Assembly (NCBI GenBank): GCA_022560025.1 | Contig: JAFISE010000156.1 | Coordinates: forward strand, 1 to 64,000 | Reading direction: 5' to 3' | From: Stagonosporopsis chrysanthemi | Taxonomy: Eukaryota; Ascomycota; Dothideomycetes; Pleosporales; Didymellaceae | DNA length: 64,000 bases | Part shown: positions 12,101-23,430 of the stretch, piece by piece | Layout: each line of letters starts with the position of its first letter | How positions within the stretch are numbered: the stretch's first letter is position 1 | The notes under the pieces: model-generated | Database searches by the model: none | The model's input: only the letters and a program-made list of their open reading frames with translations | Told to the model about the DNA's origin: nothing | Made by a program: the position numbers and the translations under genes

Positions 12101-12262
12101 TGTAACCACGTGGCTGAGATCACATGATATGCTATTATAACAGGTACTACCCGGTGCTTCCGCTGCGATCCGAGAACTCCAGGAGAAGATCACAACACGA
12201 CAACAGATAGCAATACAAGCGTTGACCCGCAGCACCCACTTAACACTGCTTACGCAGTTACA
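12101..12262 (+). mobile_element. LTR, family C (copia-like), inserted in a HET gene
   Basis: A 162-bp unit with TG...CA ends (TGTAACCACGTGG to GCAGTTACA). It is nearly identical, in opposite orientation, to the solo LTR at 63715-63877. Its left edge interrupts the HET third motif. Only a 4-bp match (GTTT on both sides) flanks it, not a clear 5-bp duplication. With integrase-like sequence downstream, it is probably the 5' LTR of a deleted element and not a solo LTR. Confidence 0.8.
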
Positions 12263-12479
12263 GTTTAGCTTGTAGACAGTAATCTAGCACCAAAATAGAA
12301 GGACTGTAAGACTTGCATACAGTTAAAATTAACCAAGCTAGTTAGCTAAAGGCTACTACGCAAGCTAGCAACTTTACTGTTTAAGCGCATCAGCATTGAC
12401 TTAGTGCAGCTAATAGAGCGAGGCGAGCAATGCTATAATAGCAACTAATACCTGTTCTATGTAGTTGACTAGAACACAA

Positions 12480-12930
12480 AGTGGCATAAAGGAAGCTGCA
12501 TAGCAGACAAGACGAAGGCTACTCTGACACAAGTATTCAAGCAGCTGCTAGCTAAGATTAAGCGCTAGTTTAGAAGCTAGGTTATTGTTGTAAGACTTGA
12601 CATAAAGACTAGATACGTTGAGCTGCTTGAGATATACAGAGACCTCAGCATTGCTATTGAGCTAAGAGCGACAGAAGCTTAGAATAGAGTGATTAAGCGC
12701 GCAGGGAAGGCAATTGTTATTCAAGGCAGAGCTATCTAACTGCACGCTGGTCTGCCTAAGGAGTACGCTAACAAGTGCGTTATGTTAGCTATATACCTGC
12801 TTAATTGTACGCTAGTTAAAGTAATTAACTAGAGCTGCCTATACACTAAGGTTAAGGGAGTCAAGCTATTAGTTGCACACCTTAAGGTGATTAGAGCAAG
12901 AGCCTATGTGCTTAATGAGTGCTAAAGCTC
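12480..12930 (+). pseudogene. Ty1/copia integrase-domain relic
   Basis: One forward frame reads as the C-terminal half of a copia integrase core with stops inside: DKTKATLTQVFKQLLAKIKR, YVELLEIYRDLSIAIELRAT, EA then stop then NRVIKRAGKAIV, LHAGLPKEYANKCVMLAIYL, LNCTLVKVIN. The pattern TEAQNGxxER followed by an xxWxxA-type helix is the usual copia signature; here several Gln/Arg/Trp positions are TAG or TAA. It lies only about 220 bp from the family C LTR, so gag and the protease are deleted. No reverse transcriptase or 3' LTR is visible. Confidence 0.7.
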
Positions 12931-13444
12931 TTTGAAACACATTTGGTGCAGCAATGTCGCACTGCTCGACTACTATAAGTGATAATGCAACTCCGCATTT
13001 ACCCGGCCGGTATCTTAGTGAAGCTGCTGTAGCAATACAATGCAGACGCTCAGACTGATTTCTGCGCCACTCTGGAAGTAAGCCGAAGTAATGATATTCA
13101 ATAAGGTTGACTTTGAACGTCTGCAGCTTTGGATGATTTGATACACTCGAAGCAGAATGCCTGGAGACGGGGACTTATGCGTAGCTTGTCCAAAAAAGCC
13201 GCAGTGGTCGCACTGCGCGGGTAGGCATCGTCAGATATTGGCATCTTCCTCAAGAATACCTGAACTGTTGTCGAAAGGGGGAATGTTTTGACAAGGTGTC
13301 CATTTCGGCTTCTGGAGGTCGATTCCGTCTCGCTAGCTTTCTGACTCGATTGATACTCTGTTCGTCGATACACATTGTCGTGCCATCCTCGGCAACACGG
13401 AACTATGTCAGTATCGGTATCATCGTTTTCGCAATCATTCCGGG

Positions 13445-14898
13445 TCAAGGCGGCCAAATTGGAAGAATTGGAACGACGAGATCGTTGTTTCTTGCGCGCT
13501 CAAAGTGCCAACCAACCCTAGACCAACTCGGGAATCCTTCACGTCGACAAGACGCATTGGTTTCACCTGTCGACCATTGAAACGCCACGCCAAACTCTTT
13601 CGCAGGTAGACCCCATTGCGAGGCTCCAGTGACTGTTCCAAAATAATGCAAGAGTCCTTGGAAAGCATGGAGAAAGTCTTCTTCTTTTTTGAGGTGTCTG
13701 TGAACGTAATGGCTGAGTATACTCTGAAGATCAGCCGGATACTGCTCTTGGCGTGTAGTGTCCTGTGTAAGTCGAGGCACGGGGAGATCCCATTCTGGCT
13801 CCTTTGCCTGCTGACTGAACGACGGTAGATCAAAACTTTCGCCCAGAGAGCCTCCCTGCATCGGAAAAAGGCATGGCCATCTGTGAAAATGACCATTCTC
13901 TTTGACAGACAGTACTCTTAGAGGGTCCAACCTCCGGTAATCCACTTTGACTGTTCAACTGCCTGTGAGAGTATTTTAGGGCTTCGTGCAGAAAACAACA
14001 CCAGCTCGCGAAACCTCTCGTGATGTACGGGAAATTGGCGAGGGATGTGAGGCGGAGAGATGCCCGCGCCTGCGTCACATCCCGAAGCAGGGACGATCGT
14101 CAAATACGCTCCTTGGTAAATTCTGTCCATCGAGTTGATTTGACGATACCGGTTATCGCCGTCGTTGAGAATGCACAGACTGTCCACCCATAAATAGGGC
14201 TGTCCAATTCTCCGACATAAATTCATTGCATCCACTATCGTCTCTAGAATTGGCAAGACTTCTGATGAGGCTATCTTTCTTTTCAAGCTGTTTGAGATTA
14301 TCCATGGTCAACGTCAATTGTTCCGTCCTCCTCCAGACGTAACTCAACGCGCAGTAAGACGATGTCGCAGTAGCTGTCACAATGCAGTTGTTTTCCACAT
14401 CGATGAGGCGAAAGCCCTCAGGCAACTGCCTTGCTGCCTCACGGTTGTTGTGGCAGTTATGCTTCGTATCGCAATCGGCAAGCCAAGACTCCAGTTCTTT
14501 TGGATCAAATCTGAATGTTTGAGCTTCCTGTGACCGTTGCAAAGGAGTACTATCATCCGCGGAGCACACTTGAATACTGTAGCTAGCATTTTTGAGGCCG
14601 TGTCCTGACCAGATCGAAAGTTGGAGCTCGTGTCGTGCGTGTATAACGACCGTAGATATTAAACCTGCTGTTGAATTCTGCATGTGTGATATGCTAATCT
14701 TTTAGGAGGCGATCAACAAATAGGCGGCATAGCGGACAATTTTTCTCGAGACGAGCATGGGCAAAATCCCAGGTTTCGTGGTTTCCAACAGCCCCAGGGT
14801 TTCTGTCGCGGTCGATTAAGCACTTGAGATCAGATTTTTCGCACCTCAGACAGGGCTTATCAGCGACTCCGCGATCCATCCTTGACACAGAAGTCATA
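13445..14898 (-). pseudogene. HET-domain gene with frameshifts and a nonsense codon
   Basis: Minus-strand coding. The probable start is the ATG at 14898 (MTSVSRMDRGVADKPCLRCE), followed by a cysteine-rich lead ending CPLCRLFVDRLLK. Near 14697 an A-run shifts frame into SISHMQNSTAGLIS. HET motif 1 is YCALSYVW (about 14340). Another A-run shift near 14285 leads to IGQPYLWVDSLCILNDGD (motif 2). Motif 3 reads GGWTL, then TAA (13918-13920) where Gln of WTLQE belongs, then EYCLSKRMVIFTD. A further shift near 13845 leads to the usual downstream HET segment, FPSWSRVGW (normally FPSWSWVGW). Three frameshifts plus a CAA-to-TAA change leave it inactive. The extreme C-terminus cannot be placed. Confidence 0.8.
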
Positions 14899-15077
14899 AT
14901 GTGACTCGGCTCAGCATAGAGAGCATTGTTTGTTGTTGTGACAGAATAGAAGGTAGGCGGTTGTAAGATGAAGAATTGTCGAGGGGTGGGATGACACAAG
15001 CCCCACAAAACACAGCCCCAAGCCACCTGCTGCGCGTCACCGTCAACAAATCGCTCAGTATCGCATCCGTCATCCAA

Positions 15078-15689
15078 ATGGCCAAAATACCCATCCAGGG
15101 CGAGGGAGAAGCTTTCTGCTCATATCCACACAAATCAAAAGCCCAGCGCCTGCTAACCTTGCCGTCTTTCAGCAGCCTTAGCAGTAGTTTGACAATGTCT
15201 GCCACCACAGGTCGAAGGCTGTCATCCTCCGATGCCTGTGGTGAGGTACTTGTTTTCGGACAGCATAATGATCTCAACCTCTAGCGATACTCGATCGATG
15301 TGTTGCTCAAGTACTCACTAATTTGTCGCAGCTGGAATGTGGTCATGTCTAGATTCGACTACCTGCAACAACAGCTATTTTCGAAGCGCAATAGGCTGGT
15401 AGGGATGCGGGACAAGCTGACCGCAGGATGAACCTGTTAACACAGGTCCTTCTTGCACCAGTCCTGTGTTTGGGTCTGTCGAGACGAGATGAGTCGGAAA
15501 ATCAGATGCAACGTTTGGATATCAAATTGCTGCCTTGGGTACACAACACATCGCCCTTGGCGCCAGATCGCTACGTATCTGCTCAACGGAAGGCCACGTG
15601 GCGTGATATGCTGGTTTTGCAACCAGCTTTACAGCTCACCGACTAGTGGCACGTGCGGCTGCATGGCCGGCAGCGTTTCCAACAGGAAG
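15078..15689. other. Intergenic, nothing recognised
   Basis: Short frames on both strands without motifs. Probably the upstream region of the minus-strand HET pseudogene. Confidence 0.45.
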
Positions 15690-15882
15690 TAGTCCTGCAG
15701 TAGCCCACTACGGACTACGGCTTAAGTAAGCGGGAGGGACGTAGTAAAGGTGTAGATAGCATAGTGGTAGTATAGTAGTAGCTTAAGGCACAGTAGTACA
15801 GCTGTAGTACTGTACTTAGTAGTAGTAAAGGATCTATATAAGCAAGCTTTAGGATTTTAAGATTGCTTAGTTAGGTCTCTTA

Positions 15883-16161
15883 TGTAACGACACAGGATGC
15901 TAGAGGAGTCCGAATCGCATAGGTATCCGCTACGAGGTGTATGGAAGCACTGGGATAAACTGCAGGACTAGATCTCTATTCCTATAGGTCTTGTACGAAA
16001 GGATACTTCAAAACTATCCATCTGAACTCTATAGAGGCTTCCCTTCTTATACCTGGAAGCTCGGGGAAGACTGTACCGAGGAGATGTTGGAAGACGGATC
16101 TCAGTCGGGTAGTTGTCAGGTGGTGTAAGGTAGGCCTTTAAGAACTGGGCTTGTTCTTACA
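15883..16161 (+). mobile_element. Solo LTR, family A, with TCTTA target duplication
   Basis: A 279-bp unit that starts TGTAACGACACAGG and ends TTGTTCTTACA. It is flanked by TCTTA at 15878-15882 and again at 16162-16166. TG...CA termini and a perfect 5-bp duplication are what a retroviral-type integrase leaves; the internal region has been lost, presumably by LTR-LTR recombination. Other copies are at 1-98 and, inverted, at 47885-48162. Confidence 0.93.
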
Positions 16162-16437
16162 TCTTATTTATTTAGATAATTTCTCATCTAATTAGAATGT
16201 TTGACTAACTAGGGTAGCTAACTAAGATAACTGCTACCGTGCTAGGCTTGCTCGAATATCTAAGTAAAGGCAAACAATAGATATAGTAACAGAGTAGTAA
16301 CAGGTGTAAAATCTAGGTACGTCCTTAAGCAATAATTTACTCAAGTTCCTATTTTAAGTACTAGCTTTGCCTAAATCGGCAGTAATTTACCTTGAGAAGA
16401 AACTATATATAGGATACTATCTATAATAATATACTGT

Positions 16438-16640
16438 TGTCAGAACCCGTAGTCCGGGGGCACAGGGAAGAGTAAGGTATTGAGGCAACGAGTGGTACAA
16501 TATCTAGGGATTGGGTACAGGTTCGATTGATAGACGGTAGACTGTTCGCTGCCGAGCAGGAACAGGGCGGCAGACCCCTAGTCTCTATAGTAGGCCCCGC
16601 CGTTCGGCCTTACAGCCTCTATGAACCTAGGGGGCTGACA
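16438..16640 (+). mobile_element. Solo LTR, family D, with ACTGT target duplication
   Basis: A 203-bp GC-rich unit in an AT-rich background. It starts TGTCAGAACCCG and ends GGGGGCTGACA. It is flanked by ACTGT at 16433-16437 and 16641-16645. The ends TGTCAG and CTGACA form a short inverted repeat, as expected of an LTR. No second copy is in the window. Its composition, unlike the mutated surroundings, suggests that it inserted after they had decayed. Confidence 0.88.
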
Positions 16641-17030
16641 ACTGTAGCTATAGCTGTAGCACTATTTTTAAATAACAAGCTGTAGTAGTACAGGCGTAGT
16701 AGTTTCTTTAGATTAATATTGGTCTGTCCTTACAGTTAGTTGATCTTGACAACTATAATTATTTTATATCAACATCTAGCTTTGTAAACTTAGTTGATGT
16801 CAAGATCTTAAAGAATACCTAGATTTGCTAAACCTAATTTTCACATTTATAAATGCAGTACATCTACACGCTAAATCTGTAGCTGTTGTATGTAACATGT
16901 AGGCTTCTTTACTTAAGGTATCAATAGTGATTTAAGACCCTATCTGATACAAATATAACCTAAAGATAGTACCTATCAGATGAAAAGTCGAACTAGTGCT
17001 GATCAATGTCAACATGATTTCCTCTACAGA

Positions 17031-18753
17031 CTAGATCATGTCGATATCGAGATCGATATTCTGCCGTCTGCGGAAACGAATTCCTGCTTCACCATCCGAC
17101 AGCAGAGCTAAGCCAAACTCCGTTATTTTGTGGGAGTACCCAGCCTCAAGCTTCCAGTCGTACTTGTGTAGCAGGTGACAAAGAATAAGCTTTACTTCAT
17201 TGGCGGCAAAGAATCGCCCCGGGCAGGCATGTTTGCCATGACCAAATCCTAAGTGTGCTGCCGATGTGCTTACAAGATGTGCTTTACTATCCGTCTTTGG
17301 ATCCCCACGCATACGGTAGAATCGGTAGCCGTCATATTCATTTGGTTTTGGGTAGAAGTCGGGATCGACCATCGAACCAAGGTCAGACATGCAGCGATCC
17401 CCTTTCTCGAGGACTACACCTCCCGGCAGTGTCACCCGGTCAGTTGCCGTCCGATTCATAGTGGCTAGAATGTGTCAGTGATGACAGATTGCACATACGA
17501 AGAGTGCGTTCATACCAGACGTAAGTGGCTTCAATCTCTGGGCCTCTTTGATCGAGCTGTCAAGTAGCTTCATATTGAACAGGGCTGCCTTGGTCCAGCC
17601 TTCCGCTTTCAAAACCGTTTCGATCTCTCGACGAATATCCTCTACCAACTCTGGTCTCTCAGCGAGGCGTAGCATTGTTTCCGTCAACAGGTCCGTGGTT
17701 GTATGGATTGCCACGACGGAAAAGCCCAGCTGAGCCCCAACGATATCATACGGCTCTCCATGATTTTCTTCAGCAACCCACTGTATTGTATCGTTATAAG
17801 AAGGCAAAGGATCGCCCTGGGCTTGCGCCATATCTCTCGCCTTTTTGCGCTTTTGTAACACTGGCGCGAAGACGCGTCGTGCGTCCTTGACTTGGTTTTG
17901 AAGCTCGCGACATATCGGTATGAGATGGCATACAAAAGGTCGAAGGAATCTTGGATACTGTCGAAGCTTGTCGGCGGCAATATTTGTGTTCACTGTGTAC
18001 GATTTCGTGATTGCCAACCACTCTGAGTTTCGACAGAGTTCGTCCCCAAGAAATACGAGGGACGAAAGACGCGCAATGAGCTCCAGCATTGTGTCGAGAA
18101 CAGGTTTTTCCTGCCATTCTGCGTAGATCAGTCGATTGCTCAACTCTAGTTTCCATCGAAGCAGACGGGTGAGGCTTACCGCTAGATTCCCCCAGGACGA
18201 GATCGGTGGCAAATTTTGCTTCACGAGACAGCGGCAAGGTTATCTGGTCTGTAGAGGTCAAAAATCAAAAGCCTCATGCTGTTCAACCTTGATTGTACTT
18301 ACTGAGCTTTTTCGTCAGCCTTTTGTTGATAGTCCGGTGAAGAAGCTCATCATCGCGGCCATCAAATTTGAACCCATCAAATCCAGGTACATTGATATGG
18401 AAATTGTCGATGAAAAACCTCATAAAGCTCAAGTTCTCATTATTCCGGATGTTATCGATGTATTGCGATGGAACCACAATCAGCTCCCCTACATCGGTAA
18501 ACAATTTGTATGGGTTTCCTTGGAAAAGTCGACGTCCTTCTGCCATAAGGCTTTGAGCATTGGAACCCCAATGTAGCTTGGCTTTGCGATGGAAAAGGTC
18601 CAGCTTTCCCGGGCGGTTGATATAAGGAATGTTTGCATGCCGATGAGGTAACGATGCATAAACCCAAGCAACAGCAAGCAAGAGCGACAGGAGTAAAAGG
18701 CCCCATCTCTGTGATTCGATAGCTTGGTGCCACTCGCCATTTGTGATAGCCAT
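17031..18753 (-). CDS. Cytochrome P450 monooxygenase
   Basis: Exons on the minus strand: 18753-18303, 18248-18180, 18118-17516 and 17464-17031. All three introns (51-61 bp) have GT-AG ends and consistent phase, giving 518 aa. An N-terminal membrane anchor lies at about residues 17-35 (WGLLLLSLLLAVAWVYASL). The I-helix region is VVAIHTTTDLL, the K-helix ExxR is in KEAQRLKPL, and the heme loop is FGHGKHACPGR at about 448-458 with Cys455 as the heme ligand. The heme loop and length resemble the fungal group that includes ent-kaurene oxidase and related biosynthetic P450s; the substrate cannot be inferred. It is an ER-bound enzyme needing a P450 reductase, which is not in the window. It is the last gene of a four-gene minus-strand run. 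A TA-flanked MITE sits 294 bp upstream of the start. Confidence 0.94.
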
Positions 18754-19046
18754 TACGGATTAGGGAGCAGTCTAGTGCTGGTTCAACCACTCTTATGCTA
18801 GAGGATCGGGCGGAATGGCGGTTGAGAGTGAGTGAGTAGCGCTTATATAGCATATATCACCACTGGCGCGATTGGGTTTTCTTGGATTTGGTCACAGCCT
18901 GGGAGGCACTCTTTATGAACCGAAGAAATGCTGTCTGCCAAAGTGATCTTCCGCAGCATGTGACCGACCAAATAGGAAATTTAGGCGCCCCGCACTAGTG
19001 CGTTTTCGGGAGAGGTGGGATGAGGATGATCACTATTTCCCAAATA

Positions 19047-19256
19047 CTGTGGTATCAAGAGAAAGTTTTGTTAGTAGGGTCGGCACAACAGGGGTGCAGC
19101 CTAGCCTCCCTAACGGAAATATTACGCATGAAGGAGAGTTAGCATGGCATTTCTGCCAATCAGCTAGCCAGGAAAGGATACCACTTCAAATTGGTCAAGA
19201 TAATACAACCCCTGTTGTACCCACCGTACTAACAAAACTTTCGCTTGATACCACAG
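19047..19256. mobile_element. MITE A, TA-flanked, upstream of the P450 gene
   Basis: Terminal inverted repeats of about 49 bp start CTGTGGTATCAAG at 19047 and end CTTGATACCACAG at 19256, with about four mismatches between the arms. Both ends abut TA (19045-19046 and 19257-19258). A 210-bp non-coding, TA-flanked palindromic element is typical of a Tc1/mariner-type MITE. It lies between the P450 start and the stop of the transcription factor gene. Confidence 0.85.
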
Positions 19257-19258
19257 TA

Positions 19259-20140
19259 GCTCCGGGGATGCTGTGGGAAGTTAGTACTCATGCTAACCAA
19301 AAGTCTAGGAGTCACGTTATCTGCCACCAGATCTTATTGGTTCGATTTTGCGTCGATCTTGCGGCGCAGCCTCAAAAGGCTGTCTGATTCGTGGTATAGA
19401 CCCGGACACTGCACGTGACTCTCGGAATTGTGGACTCAACTACGGAACTCATGAGTACATGTCCCTAGCACTTGGGGACGGACAGGGTTGCTCGTGTGCA
19501 AGACTATGATAGCTAATATTATTCTTGCAATCAAAAGCGGATCTCATTGAGCACAATTGGTTTGATTGGGAGATGATATCATCGGAGCAACGCAGGATGT
19601 CCAAGCTCGCTTCATAAGCGAGATCTAATTGGTCCAATGCGGATCGCTTGTTTCGTAGGTAGTTAGGCAAGGGCTTGACAAAGAGAATGTCGAGTAGGAG
19701 CTCTCATTGCTCGATGGTGATCGAGGCCCGACTGAGCTTGGGTACTTTATCGATTACACTAACGGGTTATTCACTGACTGTATAGACGCTGTCATTAGTT
19801 CCTTTCACGAGACCCTATGCAGATTGTGGTTGCAACTAAGGTCCAACTGCCGGATTGATGAAACGAGTTGTTCAAGCGCCCTGTCTTGCGGCTCACATGT
19901 AAATGTTATGTGCTCGGGAGTGCGGGTAACCAGGCAAGTCTTCAGCAAAGTCCTGGAATCCGGCATTGCAACGGGTTAATGCACTCCTGGCAGAACTCAG
20001 TGGCTCATCAACAGTGGTGAAGTATGCCTTGACGCAGAACCTGACTACTACGACACATGTACAGTACCCTGATCGTACATAGCGGCGAGTTCTCGAAGAA
20101 CCCAGCCAATACGTGGCGCGACTATTTTCCCGTTAGTCTC
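19259..20140. other. Intergenic between P450 and regulator genes
   Basis: No gene recognised. The frame at 19707-19979 lacks any motif and has no splice pattern. This is the 3' flank of the regulator gene and distal promoter of the P450. Confidence 0.45.
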
Positions 20141-22737
20141 TCATTTCATGTTACAACTCTTGTTCACGAACATACTTCCCCAGACCCAAGTGTCATCGTG
20201 AAGACCTGCCCAAATGCGCGCAAGCTCCGCGGCGAGTGAACGAGCTCGAGCACGTTCTAGGTCCACGTCCCTTAGCAAGTTACAAACATTTTCGAGCACC
20301 TGCCTCTCCTCCGGTGCAGTCACTTCGCCGGCCTTTTGAAGCTGCTCTATAGTGTGCACCCACTTTGTTACCAGAAGAGCTAGGCATGTTTAGTACCACA
20401 TGAGCTGCCGAGGCGAGGATGAGTCTCAGACATACCAGCATCCCAGCCCGCTAGGGCATGTTCGATACTCCACTTGAACGCAGCCGTTTTTTGCGTGAGC
20501 AAGATTCCTGCACGTATGGGGATTGCGAAGCCTTCTAGAGCACGATTTACTGCCATGGTCGTGAACTGGTCGCGCTCCTGTGCAGCTTCGAAGTACCTTC
20601 TTAGGATACAACGCATATCTTGAATACTCTCGTTGATCAAGAGTGAGCGGTCCAAGAGCCGAATAGTCATGAAAGCTCTTCCATAACAGACACGCAAAAC
20701 AGCAAAGGCATTGAACAGTAACGGACCTTCTGTTTCGTTCCATGTCGTGTCGTCTCCGATATGATTTCTTTTGAGGAGTTTCCTGCATTGGAGAAGTGCT
20801 GCCTCTATTCGTGGAGCTTCTGGCTGTTGACAGCCTGAATTATCCTGCGTTACACGTGCACAGGCTTGTTGTCCTTGAGTAAGATACCAAATATTGAGCG
20901 CAACCTGATGTATCACAACAGATGTCGCAAACGGAGATCGTGTCCACCTTTCGTGTAAGGACGTATTGTGATCATCAGCATCGAAGAACGATAACGCCGC
21001 CACGCGGAGGCTTACCGTCGACAGTTCTGGTTTTCTTTGAGCCAACAGCTCCCATTTGGAAGATGTATTTGCGTCCCAGAGCGCATCTTCGATAGGCAAT
21101 TCAACGTCGCTATCGTCTAATGCTGAAAAGCCTGGTACCGTTCCGTACGCAATGGTGAGTAAGTTTCCGAGAACCATACAAGTGCACATGTACCTTCGTA
21201 GAGTCAGCAAGCCGCATGGTAAGGTCATCTACGAGTGCAGGTACCGCTTGGTAGACTCATTTTCGGCCCATTGTGTCCACTGAGGGACGCCTCGATTATC
21301 GGTGTCAGATCTGATGAGAGACCTTCTCAGCCGGAAATCCTAGCTTTTGTGAGCGCAAGAACCAAGGGTCATGGTTCACGTGACCCACTGCAGATATATA
21401 ACCGCATCCAACCAGGGCTTGTCGTATCAGCCTCGGTACACCGCTTAAACCTGCGAAGAAGACCGCAATCAGACGTGCTTGAGCCATTGATAGCGGAGCA
21501 AGATCTTTTTCTGGTGAGTTTTGTGGCCTAGCCCAATCTAATAATAGCGCTGGACTACTTTCCAATCTGCTAATCTCAATGCCTGCTAAGATTCGCTCAG
21601 TCATGAAATAGAGAGACGCGGCAAGTCTTCTTTCCAACCTGTGCAGAGCACCTATTGCACAGATGCCTAGCACTAGAGGACTTGGAGCAGTCATAAGATC
21701 CAAAGTCGGGAGGTGCAGGAAGGGGAAATGTATATGAAAGACTTGGAGATAGCTATCGAAGCACTTTTGGAGTGCTGTTGTGTTAGGAAACTGGAATTCG
21801 TTGAGTTGCTCGGGCGTAAGATGAGCCTTCAAGTCCGCAAAGCAATGAGCTTTTACATCTTCGGTGATGGTTAAACCATACTGATTGGTCGCTCGCAGTC
21901 GTAACTTGGGCTGAGTGTAGTCTTGTTGTGCCATAGATGTACCAGAGCTTGGAACACGCGCACTGAATAGAAGGCCTGCCTCTCCCTCTGGCTCATGCGG
22001 ATGCAAGAACTGATTGAAATCCGCCGATGCCATATCTGACTGCTCCGAGTCTATGAATTGACTTTCATCAGTCGGAAGAGCGAAGTGGCCGAAAACCTGA
22101 CCGTAGAACGGGTCAAAGAAGTCTGACGACAGGCTGTTGCTAAACTCTAGTTGGTCTTCAGATGTGGTTAAGTAATAGTCGAGGGATGATGTTGAATCCG
22201 ATGTCCCAGTAGCATCAGATAAAGATAAGCACTCAACTTCCGAGGCTCCAATTGGCGGAGCGTCGACATCTGCAGCCACAGTGATAGCCGCAGACGCATT
22301 CGCAAGCTCTACCTCCAGTCTTTGTCTCTTTGACAGCGAAGCCGTCTTGTTCTGAGCACCTGAAGCTGGAGACAGCAGACAGCTCTTGTGGATAGTCTTC
22401 TCGTGTCGTGTTGCGAGGTCTCTGAGAAGGATTGTCAGCTAAAGGCCGTCTTAGGACCTGACTGACACGAGCTTACCTGCGAGCGTATCGCCGAGAACAG
22501 ATACGACATGAGAATGGTTTTTCTTGAGAATCTAGTAGCTATTAGTTCAAACATTGTAGAGTTTGGGAAGGGAAATGCGTTCGCACGGCTTTGCTGATGG
22601 CGATTTCGATGTTCGGCCCTTTTGAAGGATTTAGGGCACAGCTGACAAGTGTGAACTTCCTGTGGCCGTTCTTGTAAGGGAAAGACAGACATGCCCTTGG
22701 TCATGGTGGGCGGTTTTATAACGGGACCCATTGACAT
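20141..22737 (-). CDS. C2H2 zinc-finger / fungal-specific transcription factor
   Basis: Exons on the minus strand: 22737-22587, 22531-22477, 22421-21323, 21279-21245, 21193-20436 and 20379-20141. Five introns (43-56 bp) have GT-AG ends and matching phase, giving 778 aa. Two tandem C2H2 fingers are assembled across the first three exons: CQLCPKSFKRAEHRNRH, linker QQSHSQEKPFS, then CRICSRRYARRDLATRH. A Ser-rich acidic stretch follows, then a fungal_trans-type region from about residue 260 (FDSYLQVFHIHFPFLHLPTL) with ENESTKRYMCTCMVLGNLLT further on. This is a nuclear DNA-binding regulator; its place inside the run of enzyme genes suggests that it controls them. The start at 22737 (MSMGPVIKPP) is one of several in-frame ATGs, including 22893, and is not certain. 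Confidence 0.9.
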
Positions 22738-23430
22738 GATGACTTTTGGGGTGTGCTCATCTGAAGGATAGTCGTTAAGTAAAGAAGGCGGTGTGTTCGG
22801 AGGCCAAGAAATGTGGCAGCCACGTGACAAGCTAGTGTGCGGGGTTTGTGGAGACGTGCATGTCTGTGCGTGCGGTCGTGGGATGTGCCGCACTCGATCC
22901 AGATGACACTTTTAACAAAAGTGACAGTTATTGGGGAAAAAGTAAGGAAGATTGATAGTACGCCGTCCTGCGAAAAGATCCCGATATCTACATAGTAGAT
23001 GAGCTGTCAAAAATAGTGTTGGTTAGTCCATTTTCATCGGTGACTAGACCCCCTACAGTACTTTGACGCCGTTCCTGTTTGTTAAAGCAAACCTTTTGAT
23101 TAATCGGAAGCAACCCACGGTCTAGCGTACCACACTTGTGGAGGTTAGTACGGCTTGCTGGTTATTATCTGGCGCCAGGTGACAGAGAACATGCGTCCAC
23201 ACGAGGAGGCAACTATTACACAGCACAAGCCCTTGAACATTATAGGATTTGGACTTTCGGACACATGACAAGCAACCTGGTGTCTCAAATGCATCTGATC
23301 TGCTGGCGATATATTAAGTTCTCGGCCACTAGCACTATACTTCACGGATGACATTCGATGCTTGTTTTTTCCTTCCTTAGAAGCGTGGGCTAGATTCCTC
23401 TGCAATATGGCAGCTCTTTGCGACACGACC
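22738..23430. promoter_or_regulatory. Upstream region of the regulator gene
   Basis: About 690 bp between the stop of the methyltransferase gene and the regulator start, with no recognisable coding sequence. It must hold the regulator promoter and the methyltransferase terminator. I could not identify specific binding sites by eye. Confidence 0.4.

Larger units (their letters stand above)
15690..16990. repeat. AT-rich repeat island with nested LTRs
   Basis: Compositionally unlike the flanking genes: rich in TA, ATA and TAG words, with no coding frame. It contains two complete solo LTRs (15883-16161 and 16438-16640). Its left edge carries a nested palindrome (GTAGTCC ... GGACTAC, about 15690-15719). 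This is consistent with mutated transposon remnants serving as a target for later insertions. The P450 gene ends only about 40 bp beyond it. Confidence 0.6.

Noticed and set aside
14153..14683. Sequence before the intact HET motifs as a separate gene
   Set aside because: It joins its neighbours across A-run frameshifts into one HET pseudogene.
18998..19387. 129-codon plus-strand open frame
   Set aside because: It runs through both arms of MITE A and has no motif, so it is not a gene.
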